Below are positions 55,801 to 64,000 of a DNA stretch of 64,000 bases, piece after piece. The notes beneath the pieces are model-generated. The model made no database searches. It saw only the letters and a program-made list of their open reading frames with translations, and was not told the DNA's origin. The stretch lies in NCBI GenBank assembly GCA_034336665.1, contig JAPFBE010000003.1:62229352-62293351 (forward strand), read 5' to 3'. Within the stretch, counting starts at the first letter, position 1, and each line of letters begins with the position of its first letter. A program made the translations under genes and the position numbers. This DNA is from Luscinia megarhynchos (lineage: Eukaryota; Chordata; Aves; Passeriformes; Turdidae).

Positions 55801-58800
55801 CTAATAAAGAATCTGTGGGAAATGTCAAATTTACACACATCTTCACATATCCTGATAGGTCATTGGGCCTTTTCTCTTTCTTATTTTTTGTTACTGGCAC
55901 ATTTATATAAGTATTGGGAGCACTTATATAATAACAGGATATTAGCTTATTTTGAGGTCATCTGTTCTTGTGACTTACTCCCCGTTTGCAGTCATAAGCT
56001 TCTCATGGTGACATCACCTTGGCGGCCCCAGCAGTACCTGTGATGTCACCAAAAGGGATTATAACCTGAAGCTGTGAGAGCAGATCAGCTCCCAAAGAAT
56101 AAAGGTTTTTTGTTTTGCTAGCAGAGGGACATGGAAACACCCACCCACCCTTTCTCCCCTGCCTGTCATGGTGGAGTGGGACCATTTCACCACACAGGCT
56201 GGCAGTGCAAGAGTGGGGATGCCTGGGAAGGAGGGTTTGCTCAGTTTGGGTGAACTTGTGTGCAGTGAAGTGCATGCAGGAGGAAATACGTGCAACATGT
56301 GCAAACACACGTGACTGTGCTTCTCTGCCCAGCTTGGGGGCACATCACAAGCTGGGGTGTCCTGTGCAAAGCCATGTTCTTCCACGTTATTCACTCTATA
56401 AACTCCCATTTCATCTCAACCCTCTTGCCCACTCAACCACACTCATCTTTCTGAAAACCAGACTTCTTACAGGAAGTCAGCACTGCAACTTCATAAACAT
56501 CTTTATGTTTTCGTCTTCTGTTTGCTTGCCTGTCATTTCAGTCAGATCAGCAGCAGAAACTTCAGCTGGCAATGTGCTCATATGGGAGACCTCTTCCTAT
56601 GTCAGTTTACTTGGCACTGTAATGATCTGTGATAGACAGTTAGACAAGCATTTGGGGGTATCAGCTTTTAACTTACTTTGTATTCCATGTCAACAGCAAA
56701 TGCATTTAATTTGTTGGTTCATGGAGCTGTCTGGGAGGAAAACATGCTGCTGAAATGCTGCTCCCCACTCCTGCTTCGGCTCACAGACATGTCTTGTCTG
56801 AGCACCAGTCTCCACCAGGCCGCCATGCAGGGTGCTGATGCTATCTCAGAAGAATTTTAAATCTGCAAATACCAAAAGGGTGACATCTGGGGGCAGAGGT
56901 GGCATTTCACAGACTGGCAAGTCAACTCTGAACATGCTGATGCAGCACCTCAGAGCCATTGCAGTCAGCTAAGCAGCTGATCTGTGACAGCAGCCCTCAC
57001 AGGTCAGCTGTGCACAGAGACAGGCTCTTATACATTCAGAGTCCACAGGGAAGAGGCTTTACTGCTTCATATAACACTGCTGAAAATATATACACAGTGA
57101 GATTATCTCTTTGGACCTCATGCATCATTTCCCTGGTGTTCCTTAAGCTGTCTTCCCTATGACACATGCATGGGACAACTATTGCAATACAACAAAGATG
57201 TGCAAAATCTTTAGTCTTCCCTCAATCAGTTTCTTTTATTTTTCCTTTTTTTTAAAATTCAAATAAATTTCATCAACCTTAAAAAATAGTGGTCTTATTC
57301 TCGTAGTTTCTCAGCCCTTTTGAATTTTGTCTATTAAAAATACATAATGAGAGCAGTCACTGTCAGTTAGAAACCTGCTTGATTTGGGCTTTTATTCAGC
57401 CTACACTTCTACCTGTGGAAATACCTGTCACTTCATGAGTGTTATGGCATTAAACTCATCCAGTGGAAGTGGAACTCCTGTTTGCTTTGCTTTGCTTCAC
57501 ACTGGAGAAAGGCACCATTCTTCCCACTGCAGGAGACATATAGTGCATTAGAAACCCCTACCCTGCAAACCTGAACTTAACTCCAGCACCAATTCCTCAC
57601 ACCCCTTATTAACTTACTGCCTGGCTCAGTTTTTGGGTGCTGTCACTAGCTGTCTTCAAAACTGCCCCCAGGAAAGGTCCAGGTCACATTTATTCCCAGA
57701 CTCAAGTCAAAAGCTCCTGTGGCAGAGCCTCGCCCAAGCTTGAATCCCACACATCAGCAACCCATCCTCCAAAGGTGCACTTGGAGCATCTCTCAGGGCA
57801 GGAAACACCCCTGATTCCCAGGGTGATGCTGTAAAGCCACTACTCTGTTATTTCCGAGTATTAGAGATAGAAATAACTAAAATGTTATTCTCATGTTTTA
57901 CATCCACAGGGGCTGAAGAGGACTGGGAGGCAAGCACTGCACATAGTCAGCCTGTGCCACTGCTCCTCTGCTACCCAGCCTGCAGCCATAGGCAAGGAGA
58001 TTACCTCCTCCTGTGGAGCTGCCAAAAAAGCCTTCATTGCTGCTAACAGCACTTCTTTCCACCTGGAGCTGGCCAGGAAGGTGTGAGGGAAGTGATCTGG
58101 GGGCTTCAGCAGGATGGAGGTCCATTGTTGGATTCTGCATTGTTTCACCTTCCCAGAAGGTCCAAGCTGGTATCAAGCTCGTCTGTTCAAACCACAACAC
58201 CTCGCTGAGCAGATGGATTTCTTCTTTGGAAGCAACCCTCTAAAGTGGTCACCCTTTGAAGAGCCAGATTTTGTCCTCACACCCCTGTGGGAGGCAGAGG
58301 CAGTGTTGGCTTTTACATGGGCATGGGGATAGCAGTAAACAAATTCTCTTGAATTTGCTCATCTGGGTGTTTTGTGGCTCCACAGCCATCTGCCTCTCCA
58401 CAGAATAAGCTCTGTATGAAATGATGATGCCAATTTTTCTTATCCTGAGATTCAGCAGAACCACCTTCCTGACTGAGCAAATGTGCTGGCATCTTGCAGG
58501 GCAGGCTTGCTCCTGGAGGAGAGATGTAAGCAGGAAGGAAGCTGGTTTGGATCCAATTTAATTTCCCTAAGGTTATTCTGTATGTTAAGAGGAGCTAGCA
58601 CACAAAATTCAGATGCAGATAGAAGGTTAAATGCTGTTCTCATTTGTGAAGGGGCAAATGCACAGTAGCCCTGCTGATAACAGGGTTATGCTGGAGTGGA
58701 AGGAAGTCTGCAGGAGAGTGACCTAACACAGAAAAGCTAACAGGAGTTCTGAAGACGAAAAACTGGTTCTCTCATCTTTTTCTCTTCCAGCCTTTCCCTG

Positions 58801-61800
58801 GGCCATATTCTGCTCCACATCACAGTGTAAAGTGCATGCAACAGAAGTACAAACTGGCCAGAGCCCAAAGCAGAGCAGCTCTCCTTTTCCCTCTGGTTTC
58901 TCATTTCAGTCTGGTGACTTCTGGCTGCTTCCAGGGCTAACAAGTTCCTGACCTTCCTCCCTATTGCCACCACCACGGAGGCTGGATCCTGAGTCTGTTT
59001 TCCACAGCCATGGAGCAGCCTGCTCCCCAGAGGAGTCTCCCAGCCCTCTTCATAATCCCCCAGCAGCTCTTCATTTGCTCGAGGACCCAAGTTTGTGTCC
59101 ATGGTTTGCATCTACACTCCTATACACGAGAGCAGAATCTGGCCCATGAAGACCTTGAAGATGTAATTCTGGAGGACAGCTGTCTCTGTTTCTTTCCCTC
59201 TCATCTTTCTTTTGCACTTCTGCAGATTTTTCACAGCAGACACTGCAGAGCATGTGATGGCATCTGTCAGTGCTGAGCAGCAGGGGATGCTTCAGCAGTC
59301 TGTCCCTTTCCCACCACCATGGTCACGCAGGGGTCACTGAGGCGCTGTGCAGTGACAGCACTGGCACACTGCAGGCACAGGCATGACCCAATCCACTGTG
59401 GAGAGCAGCCATCACTTATGGCTTCTTTCCAGTGCCTTCCACCAGCTTGGCTCCCTGCGTGGGGAGGTGTTCACACGTCAAGAAGCTCTTTGCTGTCTTC
59501 TTTCTCAAAGAGTGGTGGTTTTCTCCTTAGTGAAGGAACAGAGAGGTTAGGTTCCCTGTGAAGCTCTCAGAGCTGTTCCTGTAGAAGCTCAGAGAAGACA
59601 CAGTGCTCTGTGCTCCAGAATGCTACCCACACACTCCTGTGCTGTGTTTTCTCCAGGCATCCTCAGTTTGTGTCTTTCCTCACTTCCCTCGCAGCCAAAG
59701 TTATTTCAATGTGAAGAAGCACTTCTCAAAATACAGATGCTACCTCTGCCCCTTCCAGACTTTGAAGTGTTATCTTGGGGACCAGTCAAATGCATGCCTT
59801 TTAAAATGCATTTTCAGCATCTTAAAAACAAAATTATTGCCAGAAAGTTTATCAGTACTTTCCTCAGTACCTTGTGATGCAGAGCCAGATTAAGACTCAA
59901 AGAAGGCTGTGATGCCTAAACTAGGACACAGGCAGGTATGAAGGCTCTAAAAAACAGTCCTTAAAGGAGACAGAAACTCCCTTTCTCCACAGCAGCACAA
60001 CTCTAACACTGCAGTAGGTCCAAGGCTCTGCTATTTCTGACACAGAATTTCTGTAATTGGCCTATTTAATTTGCAGCCCCCCTGACCTATCCTCACTGGA
60101 CAGCTCAGTCTCTGGCTGCCTGGGCTCACTCAGCAACCTCAGTTTTCAGACTTAGCCTGATGTGGCACTGGCTTCTCCTTGGACACTCAGTTCTCAGCTG
60201 TGGATCCCAGTCTGGAGCAGAGAAACTTTGAACATAGGCTGCTAAACTGAACAGGCATGAGAATTTTGATTCTGATCTTGACTATGATAAATGTTCATAC
60301 CCTTCCCCCCAGGCTTCTACACTTACTTTTTAGCCACAGCTAGTTTCACTGACTCCTACTTCTTTCTTATTCCACTGTCTCCTGTCTTTCTCATCACTCA
60401 CCAGTGGATTTCTTTCTTATTCATTATATGTAAAGCACATTTCTTCTTCCCCATGGTTGCTTTGAACAATGTTGATCCAGTTTTAGTTTTCTTAAGTCCT
60501 CTCTGCTTGTCTGCAAACACTGTCTTTGCTGAAAAGATTCCTCCACAGCTTTCCTTTCCTAAAACATTTGCAGAGAGGGGAGATTTGAAACAAACACTCC
60601 AATTTCTAAGCCTTCTTTGTGATGAGACAAGATTCAGAACACTTTTTTCTCTTTCCCGTTGAAATTATACTGTCTTACACGACATTTTTTACCAGGTCTA
60701 GTTTTTAATTATGTCGTCCATAAATACATACCCAAATCTAAATAGCAACATTTTTGTAAAGTGGGAATTAAATGTTATTTTACATAGTAATGCCTAAAAC
60801 TTTCAGGGGTTCCCCACCTTCGTTTAAAGCTTAATAAATCCACAGGAGAGTATCAAGAAAGGCACAGAAGAAGTGTCTTTTCAGGTCCAGAGCCTCTGGG
60901 AACACCACATCAAATCCAGTGTACAGTCCTCACCAGTGGCCAGAGCTAATTTATTTATTGACAGCTCTGAGCCCTTTGAGAAATCACTTGGTGGCCTCTG
61001 TTTCATTCCCTCTGAATGCATTTCACCTCCAGTGGAAACTGTTAATGATAACTTCAGCAGTGAGGTCCTCATTCAGCCAAACCCTTAAGCCCAAATGTAG
61101 TTTTCAGTGTGAAGATACTGCCATTGAAATCTGTGACAAAATTGCATTTCTGCCTGTTGTATTAGACTGTGACTGACCAAGCTCTTGTGCTTCATCAGTC
61201 CTTGCAGGAATGCACTCTAAATCCCAGGATCCTGAAACAGACCCCAAAGTCTGCATCTATTCTGGCAGATTTTCCAAACAAAAGAGAGGAACAGCACAAG
61301 AGCAGAATAAGAGATGCTCATTACTTCATTCTCACTTGGGCCCTAATTCCATTGTGTGGCTGTTGCTTCCCTGCTAAGAGTGAAACAGCAGCACTTAAAT
61401 TATTGCTTGGTTGTAATGCCTTTTTTCCCAATGTCTCCTTTCCCACTCACAACAAGAATGTATATTGTGAAATAGCCAAGTGTATAACATCAAACTCTGG
61501 GAAGATCAATAAGCTGCAGTTTTACATTAATTTTTAAGCCAAATCTTTCTTGCCTTAGGTGGCATTGTGAAGCTGTGAGGTTGAACCTGTGGATATGATG
61601 GGCAGGATTTGATCCCATCACACGAAGAAAGCCATGAACAGCTGCCACTGCTTTTAAAGCAGTCACAACCACAGCTCTTTTGCTTCTGGTCCACTCAAAG
61701 CAGCCCCTTCCTCATTTGCTGCCCTTCAAGCACAGCACTTTGTTGTTTCTTTCCTTCTGGAAAGTAAAGAGTGAAAGAAAATCTTGCTATTTAGGATGGC

Positions 61801-63002
61801 ATTAATTTAAAAAAAAAGGGAAATAAAGACATTTTAATTGCATGGGATTTCTGAATAAGGTTTCAAAGTGGGGGTAAAAAAAATAGCTGTGTGCCTGGTA
61901 CACAGAGAGCCCTTTCTCTTCCCCTTTGTGGTAGAAGAATCAATGGAATTCATATAAAAGAAAGAGGGGGGTGGGAAGAGAGATAGGAGATGCCTTGCTC
62001 GGTACCAGCAGGTCACAAGTCTCATGAGGCTCGAGCAGGGCTTGCAAGGAAGTTGCTGACTCTATCACCATGAGTACCTTTTTGTTCCTTGCCTTGGATT
62101 TGCTGGTCAGTGGCATGCTGCTTTGCCTGGCTCTCCATAGAGCTTGTAGCCTACAGGAATTTGGACAGAGTGGTACAGACATCGCCGACAGAGACTCTGA
62201 TCACTGACTATCCCTTTAAATGCAGTCTCATGACTTAGTCTTTGCTCCACTACCTATTAAAGAAGGAGACAAGACGTTCATAGGCAAGCTTCCATTCAGG
62301 CACCCAGAAGGACACAGAAAGGCAAGACAATTTAACAGAGCTAACTGTGAGTAAATATGAAGCATTAGAGGTGCTCTCTAGAGCAAAGGGCATGGAGAAA
62401 GATTTGTAGGAAATCCTGGGGTGAAAGAAGGTGCAGTAATCTTTAAAATATACCTGTATACTATCTTCAAAAGGAGAAATTCTGTAAGGAAAAGCTATTC
62501 TTTCATTTTAAACATAATTCCTTTAAATATGAATCTAAGTGTCTCTTAATACAATGTTGGCCAGTGCTTAATTTCCCATAAAAATCCGATGTGGTGATTT
62601 TGTGCTGCAAGCACTGGAGCCTTTTGCAAATACCACCTTTTCTTTCACTGGCATACATTTCTTAGAAGGAATATCTGGGGGAAAATTTGAAGCCAGCCTT
62701 TTGCAGACTTGGACCCAAAGCCCAGCCTGGAGCTTCCAATTATATTTCTGCACCTCACAAAGGGATGGCCTTCCTCCTGGGAGTGCTGGGTGTGACCCCC
62801 TTTCTGCTGAGGACAGAAAGGAGCAGTGGGTGCTCAGCAGCATGGGGACTGCACTGAGGTGTCCCATCATGTGTGCAGGTAGCTCATTTTTAACCAAGAG
62901 CCTGTGTGTCTCCACGTTCTGTAATGGCCAACCATCTTATACAGCATTCTAGAAAATTGAGTCCTTGTCAGTCAACAGAGACATCAGCATGTCTGATACA
63001 TA
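49842..63002. other. Intergenic DNA between the repeat block and SERPINE3 (13 kb)
   Basis: This is mostly AT-rich sequence. I find no recognisable protein domain, RNA gene, CR1 3' terminus or LTR. Short curiosities are an inverted ACTACT repeat at 54,337-54,379 and a CTTTGCTTTG run near 57,481. Several frames of 100-212 codons exist (for example 56,115-56,753 on +), but their composition is that of random translation. Regulatory elements for SERPINE3 may lie here but are not visible. Confidence 0.6.
54337..54379. repeat. Short ACTAC tandem repeat with inverted ends
   Basis: ATAACTACT on the left and AGTAGTTAT on the right are perfect reverse complements flanking CTACTACA-type repeats. The structure could fold as a hairpin. 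It is small and probably incidental. Confidence 0.5.
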
Positions 63003-63142
63003 TTTCTCTTTTCTTTTCTTTTCTTTTCTTTTCTTTTCTTTTCTTTTCTTTTCTTTTCTTTTCTTTTCTTTTCTTTTCTTTTCTTTTCTTTTCTTTTCTT
63101 TTCTTTTCTTTTTCTTTTCTTTTCTTTTTCCTTTCTTTTCTC
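63003..63142. repeat. (TTTTC)n pentamer array / 140-bp polypyrimidine tract
   Basis: An uninterrupted run of T and C is dominated by about 21 perfect TTTTC units, ending in slightly irregular pyrimidines and then CAG. The tract sits about 175 bp upstream of the SERPINE3 start codon. Its right end (TTTTCTCAG at 63,136-63,144) also looks like a strong 3' splice site. Confidence 0.97.
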
Positions 63143-63270
63143 AGTAGCTGCTGAGTAGACTTGGACAAGTATTTTAACAGTGATCATTACTATTACAAGT
63201 GATATCTCAACACTGATGGAATGTTCCTCTGCCAGCTCAGCCTGCTGCTTTTCTAAATATATCCATGTCA

Positions 63271-63280
63271 TTAATTGCAG
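63271..63280 (+). promoter_or_regulatory. SERPINE3: Candidate 3' splice site upstream of the SERPINE3 ATG
   Basis: TTAATTGCAG is followed by the segment leading to the ATG at 63,317. If used, the coding exon would begin at 63,281 and a non-coding first exon would lie further upstream. The tract before it is only moderately pyrimidine-rich, so the TTTTCTCAG at 63,144 is a rival. Confidence 0.35.
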
Positions 63281-63316
63281 GTATTAGCTGGTTGAGACTG
63301 TTCCCAGCTCATCTCC

Positions 63317-63575
63317 ATGTTGCCTATTTTATTCCCTGCCTTTATCCTGTCTGCTTACTGCTTGACCAAAGGGAGCTGCATCTCCTATGATGAGTTGAAA
63401 GAGCTGAAGACTGAATTTGCCATCAGTCTCTACCAGCACGTGTCTGAAGCAGAGAACAGGACCAATCTGGTAGTCTCTCCAGCAAGTGTGGCTGTTTCTT
63501 TGGAGCTGCTGCAGTTTGGAGCTCAAGGAAATACTTTAACAGAACTGCAAGATGCCCTAGGATACAGCATTCATG
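63317..63575 (+). CDS. SERPINE3: SERPINE3, first coding exon (gene continues beyond window)
   Basis: The frame begins with a hydrophobic signal peptide (MLPILFPAFILSAYCLTKGS, cleavage probably near residue 19-21). It continues with the serpin N-terminal helices: LKTEFAISLYQHV (helix A, about residues 30-42) and NLVVSPASVAVSLELLQFGAQG (helix B and following, 50-71, with the family NxVxSPxS pattern). TELQDALGY (75-83) follows. An N-glycosylation sequon NRT lies at residue 47. It matches the vertebrate SERPINE3 N terminus, including LKTEFA, and sits next to FAM124A as in mammals. The exon ends at the donor GTAATG (63,576), one base into codon 87. The protein should be a secreted serine-protease-inhibitor-type serpin. 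The reactive-centre loop is outside the window, so activity cannot be judged. The Kozak context is weak. Confidence 0.9.
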
Positions 63576-64000
63576 GTAATGTACTTTAAGAAATACTTAT
63601 TGTCTTACATTTTCCAATAAACTCAAAGTTTTATGAAGGTGACAGGAATTGCACACATACTAAACTTCAGGTTTCTCTCTCACTGCAAGATGTAGTTTTC
63701 TCCATCTTTGACAGCCAGGTATCAGATGGACAAAGGAAACTCAAGGGAGTAGTTGACACACAAGTCATTATTCCTATTTTTTCTGAATCAGTACTTACTC
63801 TCTTATGACACAAAACACAGCTATATCTGGAAAAGCTACTTCCATGAACGGCAGAATTGCTCCAGGTTTGCCAGAGGTCCATTGTGTCCAGTGTGTCCTG
63901 GTCTCCTCTGTGTGCTCTGCAAAGAACTGCCAGGAAGAGAACAGTGCTTTTCTCTCCTATCCCACTAACAAATTTTATGAAACCTGTAGAAGCTGAATTA
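63576..64000 (+). other. SERPINE3: SERPINE3 intron (partial)
   Basis: The sequence begins with GTAATG, and no second serpin exon is recognisable before the window ends. The expected continuation (a short segment around the family's DFLHAVY-like helix) is not found, so the intron exceeds 425 bp. Confidence 0.7.

Noticed and set aside
56115..56753. 212-codon frame on plus between the minisatellites and SERPINE3
   Set aside because: The peptide has no domain or compositional signature of a real protein, and three other frames overlap it on both strands.
62906..63271. Frames encoding LFFSF or KRKEK repeats
   Set aside because: They are translation of the TTTTC microsatellite upstream of SERPINE3.
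1..64000. CRISPR arrays, bacterial operons, phage or toxin systems
   Set aside because: The sequence is vertebrate nuclear DNA with spliced genes and LINEs. The tandem arrays have no spacer-repeat architecture.
1..64000. tRNA, rRNA or recognisable small RNA genes
   Set aside because: I found no A/B-box plus cloverleaf or conserved small-RNA sequence by eye. A covariance-model scan would be needed to exclude them.

Overview
The window looks like a bird chromosome, probably a passerine. The evidence is several chicken-repeat-1 (CR1) LINE fragments with the avian 3' end, an LTR of a kind I associate with songbird genomes, long AT-rich introns, and the gene order FAM124A then SERPINE3. That order is the one I know from human 13q14.3 and suggests conserved synteny. 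Species assignment is inference; the gene identities rest on protein similarity recalled from memory.

Positions 1-37,347 hold FAM124A on the + strand in four coding exons (491-549, 10,821-10,852, 26,587-27,325, 36,556-37,347) with a CpG-island promoter. All splice sites are GT-AG. The expected protein would be about 540 residues, but as written the sequence has one base missing in exon 3 near 26,658-26,663. This breaks the reading frame after residue 55 and stops it at 26,895-26,897. The introns (10.3, 15.7 and 9.2 kb) hold CR1 fragments, one LTR-like element and AT microsatellites, with no nested gene that I can support.

Positions 37,348 to about 40,490 are probably FAM124A 3' UTR or 3' flank, interrupted by a CR1 copy of about 1.8 kb on the minus strand that retains decayed reverse-transcriptase sequence. 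Beyond it, 40.5-63.3 kb is intergenic: a second CR1 fragment, a possible older LINE remnant, then a very GC-rich block at 46.1-48.6 kb. That block is two adjacent minisatellites (about 30-bp and 40-bp units) followed by unique CpG-rich DNA with an ATG and a consensus 5' splice site, so it may be an unannotated promoter. A 274-bp pure-pyrimidine compound repeat follows at 49.6 kb, then about 13 kb of featureless AT-rich DNA.

At the right edge, SERPINE3 begins on the + strand: its first coding exon (63,317-63,575) encodes a signal peptide and the N-terminal helices of a serpin. The rest lies outside the window. A 140-bp TTTTC-type pyrimidine tract sits about 175 bp upstream of the start codon.

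The two genes are not known to work together; they are neighbours by conserved synteny. The most useful observations are the single-base frame break in FAM124A, the minisatellite whose unit carries a Chi-type octamer, and the CpG-rich orphan promoter candidate beside it.
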